From the NCBI RefSeq assembly GCF_032452875.1, contig NC_083878.1:38083878-38147877 (forward strand): 64,000 nucleotides of DNA. Direction: 5' to 3'. Below are positions 41,001 to 56,000 of this stretch, piece after piece. Positions within the stretch are counted from its first letter, which is position 1; each line of letters starts with the position of its first letter. The notes beneath the pieces are model-generated. The model ran no database searches. It saw nothing but the letters and a program-made list of their open reading frames with translations, and was not told the DNA's origin. The translations under genes and the position numbers were made by a program. Origin of the DNA: Bos javanicus. Taxonomy: Eukaryota > Chordata > Mammalia > Artiodactyla > Bovidae.

Positions 41001-44000
41001 CCATATGATACAGTAATCTCACTCCTGGGCATATATTCTGACAAATTGCACCCCAATGTTCAGAGCAGTACAATTTACAATAGGCAAGACATGGAAGCAA
41101 CCTAAGTATCCATCAATGGATGAATGGATAAAAAAGATAAAGTGGTATATTAATCAGCTATAAAAAAGAATGAAATAATGCCATTTGCAGCAACATGGAT
41201 AGACCTAGAGATTGTCATATGCAATGAAATCAGAAAAACAAACATGGTATTGCTTATACATGGAATCTAGAAAGAACGATACAAATGAACTTGTTTACAA
41301 AACAGAAACAGACTCACAGACATAGAAAATTATGATCACCAAAGGGGAAAGGGAGGAGGGAGAGGATAAATTAGAGGAGTTTGGGATTAACATGTACACA
41401 GTACTATATGTAAAACAGATAACAAACAAGGACCTACTGTATAGCACAGGGAGTATATTCAATATCTTGTAATAACTTATAATGGAAAACAATCTAAAAA
41501 AGAACTTATCTATCTCTGAATCAATTTTCTGGACACCTGAGAAACAATGATGGTGAAATGGTTAAAGGACCATTGGTGATAAAGAATTTGCCTTCACTTA
41601 AAAATGTGGTCAGTTTATTGAAAAAAGGTTGAGAGCCAATATAACTACTGCTTTACTCTGTGAGCTCCTATCTTGCTCAGTATCAAATTTTTGTGATAGT
41701 CTTGAGTGACTGAACAATTAAATTTGTTTTCTAAGAACAATTACTATTTTTCTACCTGTTCCCCCTAAAAATGTAGATCAAATGTATTTGGCAATCTGCT
41801 ATTAGTGTCATAAGGCTAAAATAAGCATTTGTGCTTGCACTTGATTTTGCTTGTTCATAAATAAAAAATTATCTGGAAGGATAATAAACTGAAAACTCAG
41901 GGAGACAACCCAAAGAATAGAACCATTAAAAAAATGAGTAAATGGAGAGAAAAATTATAAGATAAATTAACAAGGCACAATATGCAAACAAAAAGCTATA
42001 GTGAAAGAATATAAAGTGTCCCAAAACTAAAGGTCATGACTTTTAACTGAGAAAGCCCAAAGTATTTCATTTTTTAAGTTTCAGAATACAGGGATAAAAC
42101 CCCAAATGCTTCCAAGAAAGACAAATTAAATTCACACACGAAGAATTAGGAATAAGAATGTCTCTGGATTTCTTGGCAGCAATAACTTCAAATTTTTGGA
42201 AGAAAATTACTTCTAATTTGGTTCCTTCTATATTCAGTTAAACTGTCAATCAAGTATGGGGATACAATAATGACATCTTCCTACATGCCAGGTCTTATAC
42301 TTTTATCTCTCATGGAATCCTTTTCTCAGGAAACAGAGAGGGTACGCTCCAATAAATGAAATGGAAAATCAAGAAAGAGAACAGAGACTTGAGATCCAGG
42401 AAACAGTCAATGTAAGAAAAAAAGAAAGGCAAAGTAAGTATTAGGGTGATGGCAGAGGCAGCCTTAAGACAACAGCTGTGCAGCAAGTCTAGATAGCAAC
42501 CAATTCAGGCTGGGACAAGATGGGAGTCTTCAAGAGAGACATCTCCAAGGAAGAGACTATGTGGAAACTAACTTGAGAGGTACTGAAAGAATGAGTAAGA
42601 GGCACATAACTGTTGCAACGAATGAAAAAATGGTGGCAATTATTTAAAAAAGTTACAAAGCAAAATACACTATAGAAAAGAGCAGGAAAAAAATTAATAA
42701 AAATATTTACATTGTTATAGCTATAAGATTATCAAATATTGTTTTAACCAAAAATTGTGATACAGAGAATAATAAGGGTGAGGATGTGGTAAGGAGTGGT
42801 AAAATAATATGGCAGTATTAGCACACTGTTTAGAAATAAAAGAAACAGGTATTAATAGAAGATATCCAAGCTTTCTCTGTGGAGAGGAAAAGAGGACTGT
42901 TTTTTCCTCAATAATTTTAATACTATTTGCCTTTTAAAAGCAAGTACATGTATTACTTTGACTTAAAGAAAAAAAGCTAGTATATATTGAGTTGTGCCAA
43001 ATAGTGTTCTAAGCTCTTTACATCTATTAAATAATTTAATCTTCACTACAAACTGATAAAGGAGGTACTGATTTATTCCTCTTTAAAATGAGAAAACTAA
43101 AGCCTGGAGAGATTTAACAGATAAAAAGAGGCAGAGTCAAGATCTGAATCCAAACAATATAATATTCTTAATATAGTGTCACAATAATACACTAAATTGT
43201 CCTATCAAAAAAATGAAAACTTAAAAGTTCTTATTCCCTAACATAAACTGTGTTTTACAAAACAGAAGAATCCCATTGAAAATGCGATTTCTGTGACATT
43301 TAGTCAAGAACCCACCTTGCTACAAATACTTAAGATTCTACATTTTTGTAAAAAAAAAAAAAAAAACAAAAAAACTCAGACTTGTATTTTGTGTTTAAAA
43401 CGAGCTTGACTTCAGTTAGGTTTTTGACTATGGCCTTCTCTTGTCCTTCTACCCTTATACTAAAGTTGTCCTATATTTATATGCCTTTTTATTTTTAAGC
43501 CACTCCTTTTTGGGGAAAAGTATATTTTTACATATAATGATAACATAAAGGAAATAAAAACATTTTATATACAATTTAAACTATTTTACATAAAAAAGGT
43601 AACCATTGGGAAATACATTTGCTCTGTGAATGACAAAAAGGTTATTAATAATATTCTTAAAGACTCACTCACTAAAATAACAAACCAATTTAAAAAAGGC
43701 AAGACTATGAAGAGACAATTAACAAGAGCAAATCAAAAAGGCTAATATTCAACTTTACTGGTAACAAAAGACACAACTGGGGAATGATATATATATTAAT
43801 ACTGTTTCTGCTACTGAATAATAAATATTAAAAATCATTAAAATAACACTGCCAAAGTGGCAGTGAGCCAAGCATACTCATACAATGCTTATGGTAACTA
43901 ACTGGTATAGTCTTTCTGGAGAGGAATTTGACAATATGTTCAAAAACATTTTTACTCATTTATCCAAGAAAATAATTTAAAATGCAATAGCAGCAGTAGT

Positions 44001-47000
44001 CAGTGAAATACCGGAATCGACTTATGTCCTCCCAAGTACTGGTGGGGGGAGGGGATGCTTACAAATACTATGATACAGCTAAATAAAATGAAATTCTAGT
44101 CATCAACAATGTTTTAATAACATAGAAAAATTTTTATAACAAATAAAAGCAGGATACAAAACTGTGTGTATTTATACAAAGACCACAACTGTGTCAGATA
44201 AACCCACACACCTAAAGAACAGTCAGATGTTAACAGTCATTTTCTTATGACAATGTGTTCAACTTTTTTTCTTCTTTGAAATTATTTTTATTCCAATTTT
44301 TCTTCAGGTAACATGAAATAATTTTAAAGATGAAAACAGCAAAGTTTGTTTGTGTGTAGAGCAGTTTCACATACCTTGGTGGCTGTTACGGATGTGGCCA
44401 AGTTTGTAGTTTTGGAAGAGGATCCATTAGAACTTGCTGGTGGTGTCTGAGCCACTACAGATTTGCTGTTTGTACTGTTTGCTCCATTAGCAGCACTGGT
44501 GGAGTGGGAGAAAGTAAATTTGAAGCCACCAGAAGATGTCCTTTTTGGAAGGTTTTCCTTATCTTCACTTTCCTTTGCTAAAGCAAACATAAATATTTGA
44601 ATCTTTGTTGGTAAATATTGCTAAGTCAAAGCATCTGAAAAGAACAATAACTTTTGTTTTTTTGTAAGAACTAAGTGGGCAGAGCATGATGAGTACAGTG
44701 ATACGTCTTCATTAGCTGTCATCTTAGAAATCCCAGGGTTAGAAAAGACCTTAAGAATCAGGTAACTGATTAACCACCCTACCCTGGAATTCTCCACTGC
44801 TCTAACTAGGACCCTCCCAAGGTCTCACTTGCTGTCTTTTTTTTAATTGTCTCTCTAAATCGTCCACTCACTTAATCTATACTTCCATACTCATGAAAAC
44901 CTAATAATCTCTCTCACAAGTCAAAAATGCCTAAAGAAAATGATTATGATCATGCTTATTTATTTTCTGAATATTCCAGGTTCCTTTATCTGTTTCCTTT
45001 ATGACAAGGGTGTCTACTATCTTTTAACATCTGGCTGCTACTATTTTTATATATGATTCTTATGCAGTACTTCAGGTACTGCCTCACTGCCTCTTTTGAC
45101 AATAGTTAGGGCAGTGGGTGTAATGAGTAAAAAAAGAATTTGGCTACCAAAAGGTACCTGTTTCTTAGGACATTTTCACAGGTTATTTGCTCCCCCAGGC
45201 TGAAGTAAACAGAACTTAGCAGTGAGTAGAAAATGAGTGAGGCTGGTAAGAAGAGTTTCAAGGAAAATGTAGTAAGAAATTAATGAAACACTAACTCATG
45301 AGAAATGCCTTAAGAAAAATCTAACATTCAAAATCACCAACTTACTAAAGCCTAGGAAGTGCTTTTGCCCTTCAAGATATAACTTTTTTGAAACATTTAA
45401 ATGATATATGCAGTATGGTACTATCTAATAGTGGTAATTTCTCAAGTCATAGAATTAAAACTGATTGCTTCTTTTGAAAAACACTAGTAAGATCTTAGTT
45501 TTACAGACAAGTTAAGCATATTTGAAAGACAGGAAATTTTACTATTACTTTCCCTCTCGACATTTTATCTTTATGAAAGTTTTACTAACAATTAAAAAAT
45601 TTCAAAGAGCAAAGTACTTCTCTCTTTAAGCTTAGTTTCCTCAGCTGTAAATGACAGAGTGCACTGGAAAGTTTCTTTGGATCTCTATGATCTCTATCAT
45701 TATTGGAGACTTCAGTATAAACATAAAGCCGTAACTGTTCACAGAAGGCAAAGTATAAACAGACAATGCAATTTCTAAATAGCAAATGAAGAGCATCACA
45801 AAAGAGCAGGTTTCAAGAAAAATATTTTAAACATGAGAAATGTTTTGAAAAATCAGATTTAAAAAAAGCGATAATTTTATTTAAAAGGTTTTTATTTAGC
45901 ATGCCTTTCATGCTTTATAAACTGTGATCACAACCTCACAAGCAACTATATAATTGCTATACTAAATAAGAGAATGAGCTAATCAAAAATTCAACACTTT
46001 AATACCTTTTTTAGTCTCCATGAATTTTTCATAACTATCTGGAAAATCATCTTCTGCCTTAGATTTTTCCACTGGTGCAACAACTGTTTTTCCTTCCTCC
46101 TCATCATCTTCATTAAACCACATTTCTTCATCCTCTTCCAACGCCTTTGCATCTCTGCGAAATCTGTTACTACGTAATATAGATGGTACACTGTAAGAAA
46201 TATATCACAAGTATTGAGTAACGACTTAAAATTCCTGACCAGTTTAAATGAGAATAAATACGTATAACCAAGAGGAAATGAAATAATTTTAACTGAGTAT
46301 AACTTATAATCAGTTGTGAAAGAATATGTAACCAGAGAACACTCCAAGGATATTTGTACACTAACCTAAAATTTTATCTTGAGTTAAGATTTGGAGCAGT
46401 AATTTTTTATATAAAGGATTCAGGGCAGGGAGAACAGCCTACCCTCCTATACAACCCTGTATTTTCTAATGATAGGAAATTCCTGGGTAAATTTCATATG
46501 TAAGATCAAACTACATATGGCTTTGGACATAATTTTATAGGTTATAAATGTAATATACTTAAAAAATACCTGTTCAGTTTCTGATTTTGTCTGTCTTTTT
46601 CTTGCTCATATTTAGTCTTCAATCCTTTGAATGTCTGAACATATTCAATCGATTCAAGTGCTTTGTAAAAGTTTTCAACTATATGTGCAGTTAGAGACTT
46701 GATATCTTCCTGTATAAGCACAAAATTTATATTTCAAATATAATACAATACTTGCTAGAAGAAAAACTTAAAAAAATTTCTTTTATAGTTCCAAAGCTGA
46801 TTGAAAAAAAGGTTTTTCAAATCACCTTCCAAAAATAAATGTCCTAGTTTCTTTATACATGAGCCAGGACTCCAAAGAAAACTTGGGAAAAAAAGAAGCA
46901 ATTCCCTGAAGCCCTTCTGGGAGACTATATAGAACATTTGAAACATAAATGTATTTACTTTATATCACCTATTTATTTTTTGCATTTACATAATAGTACT

Positions 47001-50000
47001 TTACAACTTAAAATAAGCACTTTCACATACAATTTCACTTGACTCTCATAACAATTCTATGAAATAGGCTTTATTATCCCTATTTTACAGAAAGGGAAAA
47101 TTGAGCCTATGAGAGACTAGATGGCCTGATCAAGAGTGCACACCTAGTTAGAAAGCAGATTTTGAAATTATATTTTCAAAAAACACTGAAAAATATTATT
47201 TAATGACTCCTTGCTTAACTATCAAAGCAAGGTAAGTCTTACTAAAAAATAAACAGATTCCTCCAACTATATCACATACACATATCTGATAAAACAACTT
47301 GACTTCCTCCTGTGTATTTCCAGTTCTCTAGACCAACAGTAATAAATTCTAAATTCTTAATGATTTTAAGCGATCAATGCAGATGCCATGGTGAAAAGCA
47401 GGCTCATTATTAAAAACAGGTTGTGATCCAGGACTAAAGTATACATGCGGTTTCTTTAAAAATAAACCATAATCTGACTTTAAGTCTTTCAACTAGTTCC
47501 CCTGAATATCTGAATCAAAAAATATATTGCAGGAAAAAAAGCTAAGTCTTGGGATTCAAAGTGTATTTATCAACCACTCAAAATTATTTTCAGAAAAACA
47601 AATTCAATCATAGGAATAGGGATGGCATTATGAACCCTACACTTCATTTGATCTGTATCTCAACAAAAATTTTAAAGGAAAAAATATAAAAATTAATCTC
47701 TAATTCACAGAACAGTGCGCTGTGAACCTGGGTTCAGAAAGTTGGTGAGCTAATTAACTATTTTCCCTTTTTTCTAAGGCTAGTACTTCTATCTTCTTCA
47801 TCCTTTTTGCAAATTATACTCATAGCAAATGACTACTCTAAGTCTGCCAAATAATGTTGACTTGAGAATAGTGTGACATCAGTTCAAATTTGACTTGCAA
47901 GAAAAAAGTAATTTCTAGCTTTGATTTTCTTTTTTCAAGTTCTTTCTGATCATGTGGCCATGTCCGCCAGTGGAATCATTTCAGTGTGTGGGACAGGGTA
48001 AATTTACTGTACCAGTTCTTCAGTTTTCATCTTATCTCTGCTATTCACATAGAGCTTTCTCTACATCTTTTATGACAATTCTTTTGTTGCCCGAGACTGA
48101 GCTGCACCGTTATCTTCAAGCCCTGACTGTGCTCCTAAACAAATGAATGCATTTGAATAGGTCAGCTAATCACTTGGGTGTCTCAAGCCCTCATTAATAA
48201 AATAAGGCAGTTGGAATAGTTCACCTAACAGTCTCTTCAACTTAAAATTCCATCATAACATCCTACTTTTTATGCATCTTATATTAATGTCTACCAAGGG
48301 AATTATTTTCAACTTTTCTATTTATTTTTATCACTACCCTTACAATAGATCACAGATATCATATGAATGGCATGCCAGAGTGAAACATCCACATATGCTA
48401 AACATCCCGAGCCATTTAGCCGCACCCCCCCAAAAAAAAAGGAACTGAGAAGAATATAGAGTAAACATGATTTAAAATACTATGATGAATTTCATAATAT
48501 AAAATATTAACATCACTAAACATATATTTTTACTAAGAATCTTTTAATATAAACTTACCACTCTTATAAATTCAAATAACTCAATAACAGCTGAATTCAA
48601 TAGATTGTACCGAGTTCCATTATCCAGAAGAGCATTTACAACTGGCTCAAAAAGATTTCCCTTCGTGATGTAACGATTGTAAAATTCATCTTTAAGGCCA
48701 ATTATTCGCCTCATAAAACGGAGAGCACCTAATTAAAAAAAATACAGGGAATAAGTGGATAATCTAATGTTAATTATTGTACAGGTATTTCTACATAAAG
48801 AAATGTATATGTTCATCTGAAGTAAAAAGCAAAACTGCATTAAAAATAATTGGGTTTTGAGAAAAATAGAATTAAGACCACTCAAAACTTGTAAAACTTA
48901 CGTAGGGAGCTAACAAAATGCCAACTGGTAGGCAGAGAGCTACAAGGCAGAGAGATTAGAAAATACACAAAACCTACACAATACAAATGCTGGCACTATT
49001 TAGAGCAGAGCTGGTGGACATGAGACAATATAGTGAAGGCAGCTTAGAATCAGCAGGGCTGTCATTAGGAAGGGGACAAGAATGGTGCAACCTGCCAAGA
49101 GCCAAGACTTCCTTAACTCTTTGTGGGATAGGGGGGAGAAGGGAGTCAGGGAAGCTTTGGAAGTAGGTGCTTCTTTTAAATTTTCTGAAAATACAGCCAA
49201 AGGTGCTCCTGTTACCTGTATACAGGAGAGCTAAGGAGTTGCTTTACTTTTCTGGTGAAGGCTATTCCAGTTTTCTTTGCCTTGGGAAAATCATCTGTGA
49301 ATCAACACTACCTCTAGATTATAATAAGCTGTTTAATCTTTGGTAAACTGTACTATGGCAGATCAGACTGTATTTGTAAAAGAGTGACAGAGTAGTAAAT
49401 AAGCAGTATAATTTGGCTTTTCACATTTTAGAATATTGAAATGAAAATTTCCCTTTAACTAGTCTTTTCCCTGGTTAAATAAAGCTAAACAAATTTAGCA
49501 ATATTACTAAAACTTTGATGAAACACAATTGATTTCAATCCCTTATTTTTATGTTTGTTTATCTTTTAACTTATAACCTCTCTCCTAGGTAGCTTAATTT
49601 ATTCTATAGATACCACTAAAGCCACATCCTTTAAAACACAAAGCTTCTGATTTTCTAAGTGAGTCTCATTACAAACCCTCGTTCACAGATGGAAGTTACT
49701 AAAAGAAGAAGTTGTGTCTATCGAAAGAGGTTCTAAATATTATCTGAAAATAAAACAGAAATAGGCCACATAAGGTATGAATGCGTGATCACTGTAACAC
49801 TTAAAACAGGTGTGGACAGAAGTGCTAGACTTAAAACATCACCTCTTTTTTATAGAAGGGTAAGAACTAGTTTATTCGGGATTAAAAAGACTGAAGTACT
49901 GGCAAATACCTGAGGAAACAGGCAATTTCATATGTTGCTGGTGAATGAACATGCACACAAAGCTATTAAAACAGCATGTTTATAATAACTGAAATCTTAA

Positions 50001-53000
50001 TGCAATATAAACATTTAAATACTGGATATTCATTCAAATATGATATATCCATTTAAATAGGACCAATAAGCAGTCATTTCAGAAAGGACTATTTATAGAA
50101 AGCCATACAGGAAAATCTAGCATGAGAACATCAATTCTTTCAAAATATAAAGGTTTAATGTAACTCTAATCAGGATGAAATGGATAAAGTTATTTTTAAG
50201 TTGCTGTGGAAGAACAAATGTCTAAGAACCAAGAAAATTATGAAAAAGAAAACAGAAGAGGTGCTAGGCAGATATTAAACTTTATACCAGAGATACTATA
50301 ATGACAAAATAAACATTCTCATTCATTTTATCTTGTGAAATAAAAGGACAGATGATTCAGACATAAGACAAATGTATACAGTAACATTATGTATCAAAAG
50401 TATTTTAATTCAGTACGGAAAATATAGTTTATTTAATAAGGTGTTAGTACAATTGGTCATCCATCCAGAGAAAAGCTAGGGGAATTCCCTAGTGGTTTAG
50501 TGCTTAAGACTCCATACTCCTGGGCTTCCCTGGTGGCTCAGATGGTAAAGGATCTGCCTTCAAGGCAGGAGACATGGGTTCGATCCCTGGATTGGAGAGA
50601 TTTCCTAGAGAAGGAAATGGCAACTCATTCCGGTATTTTTGCCTGGAAAATCCCATGAATAGAGAAGCCTGGTGGACTACCATCCAGGGGTTGCAAAGAG
50701 TTGGACACAACTGAGCACATGTGCAGGAGACTCTGATTTGATCCCTGATGGGGAAGATTCCATGTGCCCTGGAGCAACTAAGCCTGTGTGCCACAACTAT
50801 GGAGCCTGTGCTCCAGAGCCCTGGAACTGAAACTTCTGAGCCCATATGTCACAACTACTGTAGTCTGCGGGTCCTAGAGCCCACGTTCCACAATAAGAGA
50901 AGCCATTGCAATGAGAAGCCTGAACAAGGCAACTAGAGAGTAGCTGCCACTCCCTGCAATTAGAGAAAAGCCCCTGCAACAGTGAAGACCCAGCACAGCC
51001 AAAAAAAAAAAAAATCAAATTATTAAAAAACAAAATAAAACTCCACACTCCCAATACAGGGGACTATCCCTGCCTGGCCAGGGAACTAAGATCCCACATA
51101 CTAAAGAGGCGTGGCAAAAAAAAAAAGAAAAAAACAAACATATTAGAAGAAAATCAAGGAGTATATTTGTATAAACTTAGGACATAGAAGTGGAGAAGGC
51201 AATGGCACCCCACTCCAGTACTTTTGCCTGGAAAATCCCATGGATGGAGGAGCCTGGAAGGCTGCAGTCCATGGGGTCACTGAGGGTCGGACACGACTGA
51301 GCAACTTCACTTTCACTTTTCACTCTCATGCATTGGAGAAGGAAATGGCAACCCACTCCAGTGTTCTTGCCTGGAGAATCCCAGGGACGGGGGAGCCTGG
51401 TGGGCTGCCGTCTATGGGGTCGCACAGAGTTGGACACGACTGAAGTGACTTAGCAGCAGCACCAGTAGCAGGACATAGAAGACTTTAAGCAAGACAAAAA
51501 AACCCATACAGACATATTTGTCATCATAAAGAATTTTATAGCAATTATATGGAAAACAATGCCACAAGTCAAGGTAAAGACAAATGAGACGGGACATTTT
51601 GTTCCCCAAAATGTGATAAATTGCCAATATCTCTAATATATAAGAGCTCTAAGAAAAAGATAATAGGCAATTCAGAGCAGATAAAATACAAAAACACTAA
51701 AATGTGAAAAGATGGTATCAAGGAAAATACAAATTAAGACACAGAATACATTTTCCATCATCAGCTGGATAACATTTAAAAAAGCAGTCACATTGAGTGC
51801 TGTTCAATGAATGCATTTTTCACGTCAGGTGCCTCAACCTTTTGAGAAAGTAATCTGGAGGCTATTATGTTAAATTAAAATTGAAGAAGGATATATTAAA
51901 AATATAGTAACTTTTGCCCTGGCAATACCAATACTGGGGATCTACACTATGGAAATAAACCAGTAAAGATTTATGTACTAGGCTAATTACTACATTATTA
52001 TTTGGAATGGCAAAATACCCAAACAATTTTGTAATCCATGTAGCGGAGAATGGTAGACTAAGTTGTGGAAGAGCCACTTTATGAACTGTTACTCAGCTAT
52101 GTTTAGGAAAAATATTAGTTCATGCCATATCCAATGTCTCTGCTTTTCAATATGCTATCTGTTGCTGCTAAGTCACTTCAGTCGTGTCCGACTCTGTGCG
52201 ACCCCCAATGGCAGCTCACCAGGCTCCCCTGTCCCTGGGATTCTCCAGACAAGAACACTGGAGTGGGTTGCCATTTCCTTCTCCAATGCATGAAAGTGAA
52301 AAGTGAAAGTGAAGTCGCTTAGTCGTGTCCGACCCTTAGCATGGACTGCAGCCTACCAGGCTCCTCCATCCATGGGATTTTCCAGGCAAGAGTACTGGAG
52401 TGGGGTGCCATTGCCTTCTCCAAATATGCTATCTAGGTTGGTCGTAACTTTTCTTCCAAGGAATAAGCGTCTTTTAATTTCATGGCTGCAGTCACCATCT
52501 GCAGTGATTTTGGAGCCCCCCAAAAATAAAGTCTGACACTGTTTCCACCGTTTCCCCATCTATTTCCCATGAAGTGATGGGACCAGATGCCATGATCTTC
52601 GTTTTCTGAATGTTGAGCTTTAAGGACGTGAGTCTGAGTGAACTCCAGGAGTTGGTGATGGACAGGGAGGCCTGGTGTGCTGCGATTCGTGGGGTCGCAA
52701 AGATCCAGACACAACTGAGCGACTGAACTGAACTGATATCCAGTGAGCTAGAGTAACATGAAGGGGCTGAGATGTGTGTTAGCATGATCATGTTTCTATA
52801 AAAATAAAACATGAAAACCTATACATGTGTGAATGTTTATGTAAATTTGCACAGGTATGGAAAAAGGAATGGTAAAGAAGTAGTGCAGGCAGTTAACACT
52901 GGCTTTATTAAGGCCTTAAAAATTAAGGTTGTAGTAGGGAGATTAACCTCTTCTCTATACATTAAATGTTTACATTTTAACTATGATTTTCATGTTTAAC

Positions 53001-56000
53001 TATGATTTTCATGCTCAGAAAAAAATCCACAAAGCTCTTATTTTGAAAGAGGAGGTTTCTTTACCTCTATCTGCAGGTGAAATTATGAGAAAGAAAAGAA
53101 GGAGTGTACCAAAAATCCACATTTGAGCAAACATCAGCATTAAAGTTTGATTTTTATTGGTCCAAAAGGTCTACTTAAGGGCTACCCATAACTTAATTTT
53201 ACAAGTTTAAAAAACCTGAGTTACACAAATACATATCAAGGCCCATATCTCAAAAATAAGAGTCACTACTAAATGACAGTTTGATGAAACAGATGTAAAA
53301 GATGGCAGGAGAGGTTCTGTTAGTGACATCATTGCACATGGTATTATATCACAACTGAATCTAAATGTGAGCAATATGTAGGTGGGAGAAGCACTATGAC
53401 CTATTCCTCTTGTCCTTTAAATAAAAGACTATTAAATAAATATTAAATAAAACTATTAAAAATGTTGTTCCATAAGACATTTTACAAGAATGTTCATTAA
53501 AACTGTTACTTACACAAGGCCAGAAAAGTGTGCTTTGAATTCATCAAGACCAAGACTCTTCTTAGCAAGTCCTTGTTCATAATATAGTTTTTTATGTGAT
53601 ACGTGTGATGTTCCACACAAAATGTGAGTAGTTCTAAAATTAAGGCAAGCAGCTGTGCTGTTTGATAATTATCTGCAAAGAAAATCATTCTATGAAAATA
53701 CACACTGCAACACATCTAGACAAAGAGAATACTAAGTATAAATCCTTTATTTTAGAAGAAAAGTAAAACTGTTTTCTCCTAATTTTTGTATCAATTAAAG
53801 AAGGTCCAGATTTTTATTCTTTCATTAGGTAGACTCTCCAGAAGTATTAGTAGTTTTACCTACCAAATACTTTCTAAGGCTCTAATATAAAATACTTAAG
53901 TATGTTACATAATAATCTACAAACATGATAATAAGACCTTCATTGCATTGAGATTTTCTTAGTAATGACTTTGTAATATGTGCTATCATTATTAACATTA
54001 ATGGGTCTATAAAAGGATCTACCCCATAGTAAAGAGGAAATATCTTAAACTTTTTGCCTAAAGTGGTGCAACACAAATTTCTCAAGAAAAATTAATATGC
54101 TTTCTTTAAAGACATCTTTAAGAAAAGGACATTTCTGGCGGTTTGAATATCAAGTGGAAAATATTATATCAAGATTTTAAGACAATAATCTTTTTAACAT
54201 CAAATCATGATATCAATGAAAGGCCTACTAAAATATTCCAGTTTTTTCTTCCTCAAGAGTCTTTTGTTTACATACTCATGGAATGATTTACAATTGCTTC
54301 TAGAATATCAAGACTGAATATATAGATAATTATCCATACCTACTATAAATATTTTAAGCAAGAAAACATTAAGCTGTGAAGAAATTATGGAATCAAAGCC
54401 TTAGAGAATAGGAAAAAAAACTGACATCATCTAGTCCAACTATTTTATTTTTCACATAAATATTTTGTGGAACATCACATGATATTATCAGGAAGAAATT
54501 TCAGCATTCTTTTTAATAAAAGAATGACCATCAAGTACAGAAAATACAATTCTGATACTCAAAGATCTTTTCTACTATAAATCTAAAAAGAGTTTTACCT
54601 GCTCCAGACTAATTAGTATAACAGCCAATACCACAGCCAATATTTGAACTAGTTTCTTACCATTAAAAACAATTCTCTTGGGAGGGAGGAGGGTTCAGGA
54701 TGGGGAACACATGTATACCTGTGGCGGATTCATTTTGATATTTGGCAAAACTAATACAATTATGTAAAGTTTAAAAATAAAAAAAAATAAAAAAAACAAT
54801 TCTCTTTAATTTCTCAATTCCCAAATTTTATTTACAAAAGATTTTTCAACAAATTAAATGTCTTATTTTCACTTTCCCAAATTAGGATGTGAAATCACTC
54901 ACTATGTATCTAATAATTCAATCTCTGAATTGCTTCCTTATTTGAAACTGGCTTCCCTAGAACTCTGATGAGCCTTGTAGAAAAGACAGGATGCTTAGGT
55001 ACACACAGCATATTTTCCATATTACCAGGTCAATACCTGATACATATGTTCCAAGTAGAAATAACAGTGCTTATACTCAGATTCATGAGACATCTATGTA
55101 TGAAAGACTGTTATGAAGACTACTTCCTAACTGATTTGCCTTAGTTTATTTATTTAAAAAATAAGAAGGAACTAATCCTCAACTCAATCTTCTAAAAAAA
55201 AAAAAAATGCAGGGCATAAGCTCTAAATTTACAGGAAAAAAAACCAACAAAGTTTCAAATGGATTTTCCATCTTTGATATTAGAGTTGAATTTTTTTTCT
55301 TTTAAAAACCTAGTTTTGGATTTTTTGGGTGAAAACAAACCTTTCCTAGTTTTCTGTAAGTACATTATATTCTGAATAGGAAAAAACTTACAATTTGCAT
55401 TAGTTCGTAAAATAAGAATTTATACTTACCAGGGCAAATCGTGCTGCTTTTGTTAGATCCAACTACATTATCTAATAAAAAAAATTAAAATCAGTGACTT
55501 TAGTAATAATACCTCACACTTCCTTAGCACTTTACAACATACAAAGCACATCTTTGATCATAACCCCATTTTACCAGCAAAATAACCATTAAGAATTAGG
55601 AGCTTCAGTCAAATATTATACCTCTATCTGCAATTTTTTTAGAGGCTTGGGTGCAGATGAACAATTATTAAAAGATGGTATCAAATATTCTGATAAGATA
55701 ACACAGATTTTAACAGTCACTTATGCTTTGAATTAAAACAAATTAAGAATACTAAAAGTTTCGATTCCTAGGTTCACATCTTAGAGCATATTTATGTAAG
55801 GAAACATAATAATGTATACCAGAGCATTGTCTGTAACAACAGAAAGCTAGAAATAAGTTACTGTGAAAAATAACACCACATTATACATGTCACAGTAATA
55901 TAAAAAACAGGGGTGAAAAACTCCAAATTTAGCATTTCTTGAAGGATGGGGATGGGGTAAAATGAGCATGCATAAGAAACTATGTATAATTTATTTTTTA

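Larger units (their letters stand above)
38063..44374 (-). other. PPP4R3B: PPP4R3B last intron (6.3 kb)
   Basis: Holds a sense L1 with a nested Bov-tA (40142-41549), a MIR, an A17 tract (43350-43366) and old L1-like sequence from about 43500. 38063-40140 and 41550-42950 show no feature I can name. Confidence 0.6.
51500..52900 (+). repeat. Old L1 fragment, sense, interrupted
   Basis: L1 3'-region text (atcagctggataacatttaa, caataccaatactggggatc, atttggaatggcaaaatacc). Split by the BovB/Bov-A2 nest at 52134-52735. Limits approximate. Confidence 0.5.
48729..53513 (-). other. PPP4R3B: PPP4R3B intron (4.8 kb), repeat-rich
   Basis: Old L1 fragments (about 49860-50450 and 51500-52900), a CHR mosaic, two Bov-A2 dimers and an inverted BovB. 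48729-49850 and 52900-53513 show nothing recognised. Confidence 0.65.

Noticed and set aside
45991..46347. Minus-strand open frame of 118 codons over a PPP4R3B exon
   Set aside because: It reads the exon 46006-46190 in the wrong frame. The correct frame joins the flanking exons and gives the acidic PPP4R3B segment.
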